Below, in pieces: positions 24,216 through 36,784 of a stretch of 64,000 nt of DNA. Both the position numbers and the translations under genes were made by a program. Source of the DNA: Lytechinus variegatus (lineage: Eukaryota; Echinodermata; Echinoidea; Temnopleuroida; Toxopneustidae); the NCBI RefSeq assembly GCF_018143015.1, contig NC_054756.1, positions 28,413,440 through 28,477,439 on the forward strand, given 5' to 3'. The notes under the pieces were generated by a model. That model saw only the letters and a list, made by a program, of their open reading frames with translations. It was not told where the DNA came from and ran no database searches. Position 1 is the first letter of the stretch. Each line of letters starts with the position of its first letter.

Positions 24216-26983
24216 AAAATGGTTATAATAATATTGATGATTTTAAATGCTGCAAATTCGCAAATTGCCTCTAAGCGGTTAAGAGAAAGGAAAAGGAAAT
24301 AGAACTTCTTTTCACGACCAAAAAACTAGTATTACAATTTACCTTTTCTACTACTACTATACAATTGGTTCTCACCTGATCATGAATAAAAGAATGCCAT
24401 TAAATAGGCCGACAAAAAAGATGAGTCTTAACCATAACGTTAAATGTATTGATATATGTTAATGTTAATATGTTAAATATATTAATATATATGTACTCAC
24501 AGCTTATATACCATGTATATTGTGTTTCATGTGTTTGTAATGCTGGTGGAAAGCAAATCTCCATACAAATGGACTGTAATAAATGAACTTATGAACTTAA
24601 CACAGTTAGCATCGCGATTTTGTTTTTTTTTGCAGGAGTTTATGAATAAAATGCAGGCATTTTATTCATAAATCAATGAAAAACTAACATGTTCACATAA
24701 CACCAAACATATAAATGAATACAATTTAAATGTGACAATCGAAGAGATACATTGTAAATAATGCAGCATGTGATTTAGTGAGTTCGGTAGAGGGAGATTG
24801 TTCCAAAGAAATGAAGCTTCATACGAGATAGAACACTGACTTTGCTTATTTTTCTTAAAGCTACAAAGGCAGACTTTGATTTCACTTTAGAAAACCGGAG
24901 GGGGAGGGGGTTCAGCTCCCCGACCGGCGACGAAAATCGAAATACAAGTGAAGGGGGTGCCTAATCATACTATTACTTTCTCAATCTCGTTATTCCTTTT
25001 CTTTTTTCTTTCTTTTCTTCCATTTTCGTCTTCTCTTGCACTTTATTATTCCTCTTCTGCTCTTGTTTGTTCTCCTTTTAGTGCCTGTCATTTGTAATCT
25101 ATACCTTTTATTTTTTTTTCCCTCTTCTTTTTCTTTATGTTTTCGTGCAATCTTTTTTTTAATGTTTTTTCTTATTATTCCTCTCCTTCCTTCTCCACTA
25201 CTTTTCTTCTTCTTCTTCTTCTTATTCTTCTACTCTTTCTGTTTTGATTTGGACAGGAAGATAATAGATTCGGGCGTTTTCCTTCAGGAGGAATCGGGGC
25301 TTGAAAAAAAATATTATAATGTATTCATTTTATTTCCTCCATAAAATTAATATTACAGTCAAGAAAATTACCCTCATTTTCAATACAAGCCCTATATCAT
25401 CATCCCATTTATTTTGAGTATATTATGTAAAGAAATGCGTTTTTATTATATGGTATAGATTATTTTAACATTGGGTAGCATCCACTATACACCTTCCATT
25501 TACACCGAAAATACGGCCACATTTTTCATGAAAGGTTACAACAACAAAGAAAGTTCATTTACCAACAAATCAGTGATTCGTGTGTTTAGAGAATATAATG
25601 GCTATATGTTGTTTTAAAAAATCAGGTTATCATACCTAAAGCCTAAAGTGAAAGTATTCAGTTTCAGTGAAAGTAAAAATATTGTGTGTTTCCAAAAAAA
25701 ATATATTTTTATTTTAAAAAGTTACTGAAATCAAGGAAATAAGCCTTAAAAAAATATGTGTTTATTTCATATTCAAGTCGAAACTCTTCCTTGTTAGCAA
25801 ATGCCAAGTCAGGTTTGCGTCAATTTCCAGTGCATATAAGCCTATACAATCTTATTTGTATATTAAAAAAAGAAATCAAGCAGAACTGTATTGTTACAAA
25901 TTCGATGACAATGATTCGAGTTAGAAGTGCCTGCCAAATCCAAAAACCAAAAGGGTAGCATATTTCGTGCCAACATTGGCTTACAAAGTGACCAGAGAAT
26001 TGCCTCTTGACATCAAATAAAATAATGGAGTTGCGTTCGACTTGTTGCGTACTGTATTGCCATGCACAGGTGGATCGGGGGGAGGGGCACATCCGGGTCA
26101 CCCCTTCCCCCTTTGAGAGTCATAATACAAAAAATAATGTAAATATGCCACTTTACCCAAGTGTGCCCCCCCCCTTGAAAGTGAGGGCTTCTTTTTTTTG
26201 CTTTCCCTTTAATGGCAGACGAAATAACCTTAAATTTTAGGTGTAAATCTTTTTGGGCGGCTTGTCAAATTAATGTTTTTTATGAGTTAACAAGTTCCCC
26301 CTTTGAAACAAGAAAACAATATTCTCATTTTTATATGTTGCTACTTATGAAGAAGAAAAAAAACTTATGAGAATGATCATACGTGCCTATAAGTCATGTG
26401 AGTGGGGTAGATAAGCAGTAGCGTACAGATGGGGGCTCTTGTCCCCCCCCCCAATAAAAAATACAACCAAGGGAAAAAGGAAAAAGAGAAAGGGGAAATA
26501 TGATATTATTTTCTCAATATAATATAAAAATCTATCACAAAATTTAGCCTACATTCAGAAACTTCCCTAGGTATCCTAGGTAAAATTTGATTTTCGTTAT
26601 GAAATGTAAATTATTTGCTCGCAGCTTCTTTATACGTGATACGACATTTTTAGACCCTCAAAATTTTGGGCTCATTACACTGTATATAACTCATTTATTT
26701 TCTGTTTTAACTTTTCACTGTGCCCCCCCCCCCCACTTTCAACGACGCCGCTCTGCCGCCCCGCTTGCTCAACTTACATTTCAATACTACTTATATTTAA
26801 GCCTACTTTGGTCAAAAGAAAAAGTAACACGACGTCATGTATTAATCAAAATGTTCGAGCGAATCGATAATCCAACTTTTGTGGTCTGTGAATCGTGCTT
26901 GCACAAACCCCGACTGGATTTCCATAGCTCTCAAGAAACGTGTATTTTCCTGACTCAAATGACATCTATTGATTTGCACTTCA
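24216..26983. other. No gene; pyrimidine-rich tract
   Basis: A T/C-rich tract at about 24985-25235 includes a TTC run. The stretch around 24490-24600 resembles a LINE 3' end (CAAATGGACTGTAATAAATG). Further end-like motifs with C runs lie at 26064-26175. No coding evidence. Confidence 0.4.
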
Positions 26984-27254
26984 GGGCCCCGTCTTACAAA
27001 GAGTTTTGATTGATCCGATCAATCATATCTATGGACGGCCAGCAGCGTCAACATCTATTATGAAAGTTTGTTCACTTTTTTTCCCAACTAAGTTGTATAT
27101 TCATGTATTCATTGTTTTCTTGAAAATTCACTGTGCTTCTCTTTGTTTACAATGGATATTGTTCAAATTTCCTGTAGAAAACTTATGACACAGATGGATT
27201 TCTATAGAGTTACGATTGATAGGATCAATTGTAACTCTTTGTAAGACGGGGACC
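26984..27254. repeat. MITE ending in GTCTTACAAAGAGTT
   Basis: The left end GGGCCCCGTCTTACAAAGAG and the right end CTCTTTGTAAGACGGGGACC are inverted repeats. GATTGATCCGATCAATC and its counterpart lie just inside. About 270 bp. Confidence 0.8.
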
Positions 27255-27301
27255 AGATATAGGCCTACATTGTCATGAATGTGCAGTTCTGTTGCTGATC
27301 T

Positions 27302-27446
27302 GGGGCCCGTTGCAGAAAGAGTTGCAATCAAACGCAACTCTAAAAATCACGCGCAACTTGATTTTCAACCAATCAACAGCGCATTTTTGACTTGCGATTG
27401 ATTTTTTGACTTGCGTTTAAACGCAACTCTTTCTGCAACGGGCACC
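27302..27446. repeat. 145-bp MITE ending in GGGCCCGTTGCAGAAAGAG
   Basis: The ends GGGCCCGTTGCAGAAAGAGT and ACTCTTTCTGCAACGGGCA(C) are mirrored, with AAACGCAACTCT words inside. It sits 47 bp after a related MITE. Confidence 0.8.
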
Positions 27447-29080
27447 TGAAGAAGATTATCACATTCAGTCCAGTCCAGTTGAAGATATTCTATCCGTCAA
27501 ATACTCAGTCACGCCATCTTCAGGGCTTTGGGAATTGGAAACGATTTTTTTTAACAGGGGGTGCTGGTTTGGAAGAAAATTTTGAGAAGGAAAAAAAAAG
27601 TTTCTTACTACAAAAAAATTGTTGCCACTTTGAAATTAACAAATTCTTAGGGATCTCAATTTTAAAAGAGCCGTTACTGTCGTGTTGCCCGGGCGTGTTG
27701 CTTGTCCGATTGTTAAAGATCTGTCACCATGATCTTTTTCACTTGTTCTTTTTTGCTCTCTCACACTGTCTACTTCTAATGGCCAAGGTTGGATTCCCCC
27801 TTTAAACGTAGGTTATCTTTTCTCGGAAGCAGAATATTTGTTTTTGAAGAAAAATGACAGACTATTTCCTTGTATTTTACTTGCAATATCGATATTCTGA
27901 ATTCGTGTTTACCTTAAAGTCCGGTCTGAAGTTGTGGTTTAACCATAGGAAGTCAGCTTTGACACAAATGTTATTTTTTTCCAGTTTTTTCAACGCTCAA
28001 ATCATTCAAGCCTGTCTGCAAATGACAACTAAATATTTTCCTTCACTATCAAAAGCATGAGAAAAGAAACTGTTTCAGCTGCTCATAGGTTTGGACAATG
28101 TTTGTCCATACTTCGTATTACTGGCAACAGAATCACAACAGGTTAAATTTCAACCACACATTATATACTCATGTATTGTAATAACAAAAATTGAATCAAA
28201 TTCAATTTTTTTCATTCCTTAGCCTTATCAGAGGCGTAATCAGCAAAACAAAAAGGGGGCAGCAGTGTGTGACAAAATATCTTCAAAGTCCAAAGCGAGC
28301 AAAGCGAACAAGGAAAAGTACAACAAGATTATGTTTACTATATTTTAATTTATTTAACAGTATTATGTGAAGCATAAGTAAAAAAAATAGATTAATGAAC
28401 AATTATTTAATAATTGCTGTTCCCCATTGAACGGTACCAGTACATGCATAATTTAATACGGTCGATGATATATATACCATTGTATATAACATATTGATTT
28501 TAATTAAAGAATATATTTATCATGTTTATGCTCTGAAAAAAAATCTCACGCCATAATTTCCTAGGTAACTGGAATGTAAACGTAAACTCCATAAAAAATT
28601 ATACATCTTTGATAATGCGCACCAAATTTATCAATTTCGTCGTATGTTTCCTCGTCTACTTTATGTCACGCTGCTCACTATTACCCCCTCCTCCAACGTA
28701 TATTCAGTAATGAAACCATATTTCTAGGATTTGCCAGAAACCACTTTACCCTCAAGGTCTTTAGACACTTCAGTTATGGAAACAGAAAGTGTTGTTATTG
28801 ATTGGAAATCTGATCAAGGAAGTAACATACAAAACAGAAAAAGATTGTTGATTGGTTCATAATTCCGTGCAGCTTTGATTTTTTATTTATTTCGAGACCA
28901 TATCCATCGGTATTTCTTTGAAATATCACATCTACATTCCTGGCCGGGTCGCGAAAAGGGAAACTGAAGAATCTTTGCCCATGATTTTCACCAATGAATA
29001 AAAATATCAGATCAGATCTCATTACGGAAAAAAGTGTGGAGTGTATCGTCTCGAAGTTACTATAAGTCGAGAAGACAGAC
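27447..29080. other. No gene seen; upstream region of receptor gene
   Basis: AT-rich. A fragment with AAAGCGAGCAAAGCGAAC near 28295 belongs to the TTCGCGCTCGC repeat family. The promoter of the gene starting at 29081 must lie nearby, but I could not identify a core element. Confidence 0.35.
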
Positions 29081-29195
29081 ATGGAACGGCTTGGATTGTT
29101 CTTCCTTGTGATATTGACTTGCCTCTTCAACTGTTTCACAAACAGGCTGGTTGAAGGTTTCAACAATTCTAGTTCTGTTGCCAACGATTCTACAG
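29081..29195 (+). CDS. Receptor gene exon 1: signal peptide
   Basis: The ATG is in good context (GACATGG). It encodes a short basic/acidic start (MERLG), then a hydrophobic core (LFFLVILTCLF), then the mature start with an NNSS glycosylation-type sequence. The exon ends at ACAG before GTACGTAAG, a strong 5' splice site, in phase 1. The frame has no other start upstream in this exon that would keep a signal peptide. Confidence 0.8.
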
Positions 29196-32100
29196 GTACG
29201 TAAGACGAAAAGATCCCATTTTCATTTTTGTGATATCTTTAGTAAACACACAAATCAATATGATCGGGAGAGTCATTTTTTTCATAGAAATCTATACAAA
29301 AAAGTACGAGAGCAATGTGTAATATAATGGAAGTAAAAAAGGTAGATAAAGAGGTATAGACCCCCCCAAGGAAGAAAATATTCACCATTGATTTGAAGCA
29401 AATAATGGTAATGCAAAATTCCATCGTCTTCGATAGAAAGAAATTTCCTTTTCATTTAGTAACGCACCGTTCTCTTTAGTAAGACGAACGCCCCTTCAAC
29501 CTTATTTTCCGAATAATGTTTTGGGAATATCGGATGGCCTTCAAGTGGGATGCGTAGAAATATTGTACCAGCCGATCAACAACAATGGAGGGGGGGGGGG
29601 GAGTCGGAGACGAATCTATTCACCGAGTAATACTATTTCTAAGCATCCCGCGAAAATTGATCATCCAATAATATTATCAATATTTAGATACCCCTACAAA
29701 GCTAAACATAAATTAATTAAGCAAACATATTGTTTTTACTCACCATTTTATGTAAATCATGAGCATGGCGATTGAGTATTGTAATTAAGATAAGAAATAT
29801 CTCTGTAGGTTGCGCTAGCGTATAGTGCAACTGCAATTGAATTCATTAAATTGAGGTAATCTCGATTATGCAATCTCGAATGTGCTTCGTTTCTAAATTA
29901 GTTATTAAATATTTTGCACTGTAAAAACTGTGGTGTTAAAACTGACACCAATTGGTGTTAATAGAGGACCACACCCTGAGGTGTTAAAATTACACCCTAG
30001 AGATTGAACATAACTCCAAAGAGTGTTAATGTAACAACCAAAGGTGTTGTAATAACAATAGTTGTAAAACTAACACCACCAATTTAACACCAGCATGACC
30101 AGTGTAAAAGAACTGCTGTGGTCCTGTATGTACACCGGTTAACACCACAGTTTTTGCTATGTGAGCTTTTAATTGAATAGTGGTATATTCAGCCAATGAT
30201 ATGCTGATGCCATTACTTGGCGTCTGTTAGACATAATTACAAGTTTAAAAGCTGTTTTTTATAAGCTTCAGTGCATTAATCCATTATTTTAACTATATGC
30301 CTATTTTTCAAATTTTCTGATATTTTTGCTTCTCAATTGTGTTATAATAGCCAACTATATCATGATGTCGTTACTTGCATTGGAAAAAAAATCTTGTAAA
30401 TGTTGATTATATTTTTGAAGTTCCAGGGTATACTATTCAAACGTAATTATCAAATTATATTTTCAATCCTAAAATTTGCATTTTTAATTTTTTTTAATAA
30501 CTTTTATTAAATGTACTCTATATGATTTGTAAATTACTTGATGAAAACTATTGATGATTTTGTACATTTGTATGAGTGTTTTCTTCAAAACCCACTCTAT
30601 GGGTGACATGGGAATAAATGTCATTGTCATTGTCTCTTTGTCACAACTTCTAGCTACTAATTCGCAATGCAATTTCATAACAATAGCTTCATGCGTGCAA
30701 TCATTTATTTAACCAATAATAATCTTGTGGGCGGGGCAAAATATTCATTTCTTCCAATATGGAAAATATTGGACGGTGTTCATAGGCATACACACTAAAA
30801 ATCAGTTTCAATATTTTGTCTCTTTGAAACAACCTCGCAAGACGTCAACAAATATCTGCGCCTCTAAAAGTTTACCCTACATCTAAATAATAATAATGAA
30901 TAACTTACATTAACATCCCCACTCCGCAAAGGGGTAGTTTTTCGCGGGACAAGTCCGGCCCGCGAATTGTGAAAAAGGGTGTATTTGATTTTTCACCAGG
31001 AGAGTCTATAAAGGGGGGTGTTCTTTTTTCTCTGCTCTATCTCTCTTTGGACTCCTGAGAAATTTTAAAACCTTTCTTAAGGTAAGGGTTTCCACTAGCA
31101 GTGATATTGGAGGACAAACAATAAAAATCTGTGCATCAGACTATGAAAAGTCATTTTTCATGGTGTTGCTATTGTTTTGTCCCCCATCATGACGTAAGGG
31201 AACCTCTATTGTAATGAAAGCTTACCTGAGATGAAGGGGGGGGGGGTGGTGCTTCTAAGGGAGGGAACGAGCATAGGCGTACGTAGTCCAGTTTGGACCT
31301 TGTTGTTTGGAAGTGCCCTTTCCCAACGCTAGCATAGAGGGCACATGCATCCCAATCTCTAATCAGCGCCAATCCACTCATCTGATTAGAGATTGATTTT
31401 ATTTTATTTATTGTTTTCTTCTGCATCCATAACATTCGTATAATACATTTTTCATAACATAATAAATATAATATGTTAGCATTTTTGGCATGAATCATAA
31501 ATAAAGAGTACTAAAAAATTAATTCCAGACAAAAATGATTAACTATATGATATTCACAATTTGCAGGAGAAGGATTGTCATCATAAACAGATTGCTTGAA
31601 AAAAATGATAAAATTGGGAGTCATGTGCCCTCTATGTTAGCTTTGGGAAAGGGCATTTCATTTTACCAAGGTACAATCTGGACTAATAACACTGAAGGGG
31701 GGGGGCAGCAGGCGCGTAGCCAGGGGGGGGGCGGTCGCCCCCCCAAAATGTCCCCAAAAAGAAAAAAAAAGAAGGGGAAAAAAGAGAGGAGAAAAGGAAA
31801 AGGGAAGGGAGGAAAGGGAAAAAAGGTAGCTTTGTGTTTTTTTTTCTTTTTATTCTTTTTTTTTTCTCAAAAGAGAAACGCCTTCACTCTTCTTGCTCTA
31901 AATTTATATATGAGTTTTGCTTCCGCGCTGCGCGCGGTTAAATGACAATATTGAAGTTCTCCATTGTTTTCCCCACCTTTTCTCTAACCCCAGCTGTTTT
32001 TCCACCTCAGCTATATGCTTCTTGCCAGTTAAAGTTAACATTGTATACATTAGGGCATGAATTTGAGTAAGGTTAGGCCGAAGTAAATTATGAAGTCATC

Positions 32101-33346
32101 TTTTTTTCAGTTGATCGCGCAACTTCTGGTCTGGTCGGCTCCGAGCGGGTAAAATCTTTATATCAGTTTTTGCCGTCACCTCCATAAAGTCAACTTCTCC
32201 CGCTTTTCAGCTCATTACTAAACAACCATAATTTTGGGGCAAACAGGTTCCTAATTTAAAAAGAGGAAGGTATGAAATTCGTGTCGTATTAAATAAAAAA
32301 GTACAATATTTTTTTATCAAATTGTATTAAACTTCATGTCATTTCCCTCTATACATTCATCTCCTGTCCTGTTTTGCGCCCTCAGTTTGAAATTTTGAAT
32401 GACACTTAAGTTTCTTTATATTCAAAATGAAGCGCTAAAGCATCCTTTTTTTTATAGATAGATGATTTCAATAAATCACAGAAGTTTCAACTTTTTGCGC
32501 ACTATTTTCATTGTAATGAAGTTCAATAATCTTAGAAAATCAATTGAATTAGAGCCGATTGGGTATTAGAGATATCTACATTTGATGAAACATCCGCCCT
32601 CTGAAATTTCAGAGTTTCATTGCTCTGCGCGGGGAGGAATATCTTCCTCTACCAATCTTCTCCTCTGTTTTGCGAGTTAAAAATATGCACTGTTGCTAAA
32701 TTGTTTGTAATCAAATCTGATCTGTCCAAAGAAAGTATTCAATATATCTTTGAGAATACTCTTTTCTCGGGACCCTTTTTATGGCAAGAAAAATTGATAA
32801 AAAGCTTTAGCTTCCGTGCTTCGCGCGGAGTTATCATTTTAATTTCCTCCATTGAATTTTCAATTGTATACCTTTTTTGTGCGTTCACAATCACTATTTG
32901 GAAACAAGATTCAAAATCACAATATAGTCAACCGAATTGGAGGTACTAGAGACAAGAGGAACGGCTCCTTTTTATTTTAATTTATGAAACACTAAAAGCT
33001 TCGCGCTTCGCGCGGGAGGGGGAAACTCCCCTCCCTGCACCCACCCCCTTGGGAGCGCGCTTCGCGCGCTCTGTAAGTGTTGGCACGCTTCGCGTGCATT
33101 TACCGCCCCCTCCAAAATGAAATCCTGGCTACGCGGTTGGGGGGCAGCATAGGCGGCGGAAGCGGGGGGGACGTGTCCCCCCCTAAATTTTAGGTGGGGG
33201 GACGTTCCCCCCCTAAATTTTGTTTTGATAACCTTTTTTTTTTTTTTTTTTTTTTGCTTGTCAATTTTTTTTCCTGTGTCCCCCCCTAAATTCACGTGGA
33301 CCCCCTTGACACGTGTGTTGTCCCCCCCTAAAATTTAGGTTGATGA

Positions 33347-33388
<42 letters not shown>

Positions 33389-36300
33389 TCTCAAAAATTT
33401 TTGGGTCGCTTGTCCTATTTTTTACATGTGTCCATCCCAAAATTTCAGGTGCACACCCTAAATTTATTGGCTTCCGCCGCCAATGGGGGGCAGTAACATC
33501 AAAATTACAATTGGCAACTGCAACAGTCTTCCACGCTTTCATGAGCCCCACTCACTGTGTATAGCATATACCAGCTCCGTGTTGCTACGGCTCATTCAGG
33601 AATTATGCAGTCTATTCTCAAATCATGTTGGATTGGGAAATATTATGTTGGACCCATTATAGGTAGATCTCTGCGCGCTTGCAAAATTTGATTTGTCGTG
33701 TACCTATATCTTCCATTATTCCATAACATTTTCAAAACACCCCTGTTCAGGTCTCAGAAATATCACAACATATCAGCTAGCGCTGATTTTGATTGGTGAG
33801 TTATGTATATCTCAATATCAATTCTATACAAATTACTTAAAATCCCCATTTCATGACAGTTTATCAAAAAATTTGGCTCGCGATTTGCTCTCGCATTGAT
33901 TGTTGAAAATATTACGTCATGCATCTTATTCATAATTACAAAGGTGCTGATGTCCAGTTTTCAGGTCATAATATTAAAAGATTTCGCACCATCATTAGGC
34001 TTATTAGATTAATAAATAAGATATTTAATCTAATAATTAAATTTTCCCTTTTTTCCAGAATGGAATATCAACAAGTTTCATCTCGCGCTTAGGAATAGAA
34101 ATAGGAAGATAGTCATCATTTTCATATGATGGAATAATGTTCTTAGAATATCCCGGTCCCATTTTAAAACTAAAAAATAATGAAACTTTTTTTAACTGTG
34201 ATCCATATCCACCTCCTAATTTTCCTTCAAAGCGACCCTTTTTTCAGATCAGATTATCGCTCTCGCTTTATTGATTTTCATTGTAAAAAAGGTATTCACA
34301 ATGCCTAGATTCTATTGGTCGAAATCTGAAACACGGGCATGCATGTTTATTCAGATACGCAGCATGTTCTCTATTTAAATCATTTTCCAGTTTCAGATCA
34401 TAATATCAATTTTTTCTACTCTGGCTTTGCGCTTGCATTATTAATGCAGGAAGATTTTCAATTACTCATTTTTTCATGATTTACAAAACATGAATAGAGT
34501 CTCCCAATTTTAGGTGTAAATCTCGAATTTTCCGCTCGCGCTTTCATCAATTCTGTATCCTCTTTACGATTACAATTAGTGCTTAGAATATCCATTCTTG
34601 CAGGTAGAAATATCAAAAATTTCAGCTCGCTCGCATTATTTTATTCTTGAATTATGTAAGGTCTTCGTGGATAACTGGAAGTAGCATTTAACAGATCCTT
34701 TTTTTATCAGATCAAAACATATAATAAAAATTTCTGCTCACGCTTCGCGCTCGCAGTAATAATTATTTAGTTAGATACACAGCTCGTTTGGGATCATAAA
34801 CATTGCCTAGAATGTTTAGATTTTAGGACAAAATATATGAAATTATAAAAATAATATCGCGCTTCGCGCTCGCACTATTTAAATGAAGCTTATGAGAGTT
34901 GTATATATTTACGTTGATTTATAAGAAAAAAGCTTAGAAGTGACTATTAGGAATACCCCTTCAAAGAAACTAACAAAAATCAACTTCGAGCGGCCGATCA
35001 GAGAAAATGCGGCTGAAAAAATTCTGCCCCCCCCCCTACTGGCGAAGGCTGGATCCGCCCCTGAACATGCAATGCAATATTACGTTTCTATAGTAATCAG
35101 GTTCAATCAAAGAAAAAGTATATGATGGCCTAATGGGAATAGCCCCACAAACCATTACCCGAAATGGAAATTAGACAAGTGGAAATTAGCCGAAATAGAA
35201 ATTAGACCAACTGCAATAAAGACCAAAGGAATAATAGACCAAGTGAGGTTTACACGAACTGGTATTAGACCAACTAGTATTGACTAACCGCCCACTTACC
35301 GACAATAAGACAAAGTAGTATTACACCGAATGCAACTGGATCAAGTGACAATGAAATGCATCAGACGAAATGGCAATTAGACCAAATGAAAATTAAACCA
35401 ATTGAGGATTAGCCCAAATACCGAATGGCTATTAAACAAAGTGGTCATTAGACCACTTTGCTATTAGACCAAGTGGTCATTAGACCAAATGAGAATTGGA
35501 CTAAGTGGGTTTAGCCCGAATGTTGTTAGCCCATCTGAAGATCAGACCAGATGATTAGACCAACCAAATTAGACCAACCGTCAGTAATCCTATGAGGGGC
35601 GAGGGGGGGGGGGCGGGGATAACCCCTCGAGTTACGGCCCCTCGCGTTGCAAATGAATGGTCAACTTAGCACTTCACTATGCACTGACGTTACAATAGTG
35701 GTGCTGGATTGGGACTCCTGTAGAGGCTTTCCCAGACCAAGGACATATGGAGACCCATGCACCGACCAAAGATTGGAATGTATGAATTATCGTGACGTAT
35801 TTTTTTTTCATTTATTGATTTACTTTTATTTATTTATTCATTTATTTATTTTTTATCTTTTTACAGACAGTGGAAATGGATCCATTGAAGAGTATGATTC
35901 GTCTGAATCTATCTACCAAGATACATCTTTCAATATCACAACTACACCGGCATCGTCTATGGCTGTTGCTACAACTACGGCATCACCAGAATTGATGGAT
36001 GAGATCGCCACAACGTCTATCCCAGTGACGGCATCATTTACAGAATTAGTGTACGAGGCATTTTCCACGTCTATTTCAACGACCATGACAACGGCATCAT
36101 TGACACAATTGATGGAGGAGACCTTCCCTACGTCACTTGCAACAACGACATCATCTACGGATTTGGTGGACGAGACCAATACTACGTCTATTTCAACAAC
36201 GGTACCTCTTGGAAATACCACTTGGTCAATGTCTAATTCAACAACAGTATCCTGTAATAATAAGACGACAAAATGTAATTCAACTACGAACGGTAATCAA

Positions 36301-36713
36301 ACATAATTTTTCTTGTACTTCTTCTCCTCCTTCTTCTTCTTCTCCTTCTTCTTCTACTTCTTCTTTTCTATGTGGTTATCATTGTTATCACAGGCGGATC
36401 CAGGGTAGGGGGCCGAGGGCCGTCCCTCCCCTATTAGGGGAGCAAAAAATATTAAAAAAGGCCTTATTATCAACAAATTTCGCACTCTCATTGGGCTTAT
36501 TAGATTAATGAATAAGATACGGTAACATTTTCATGAATTCCTAATAATCAAATTGTCTCTTTCAGTAACGAATAACGACAAGAATAGGACGATATAGCCA
36601 TCATTTTCATATGATGACAAAATGTTCTTAGAATGTCCCAGTCCTAGGTCAAAATAATAATGATAATAATGATAATAATGATGATGATGATGATAATAAT
36701 AATATTAATAATA

Positions 36714-36784
<71 letters not shown>

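Larger units (their letters stand above)
29196..35866 (+). other. Intron 1 (6.7 kb), transposon-rich
   Basis: It runs from the GTACGT donor to the TATCTTTTTACAG acceptor. It contains the GTGTTA-type MITE (29917), foldback-like elements (31709-33137 and 33152-33485), a TTCGCGCTCGC-family array (33590-35062) and a degenerate AGACCAAATGG tract (35130-35590). Long open frames inside it, including one that runs through the acceptor from 35647, are not expected to be translated. Confidence 0.7.

Noticed and set aside
35647..35866. Upstream start for the mucin exon (plus-strand ATG at 35647)
   Set aside because: The sequence before 35867 is T-rich and ends in a clear 3' splice site. Exon 1 with a signal peptide fits in phase.
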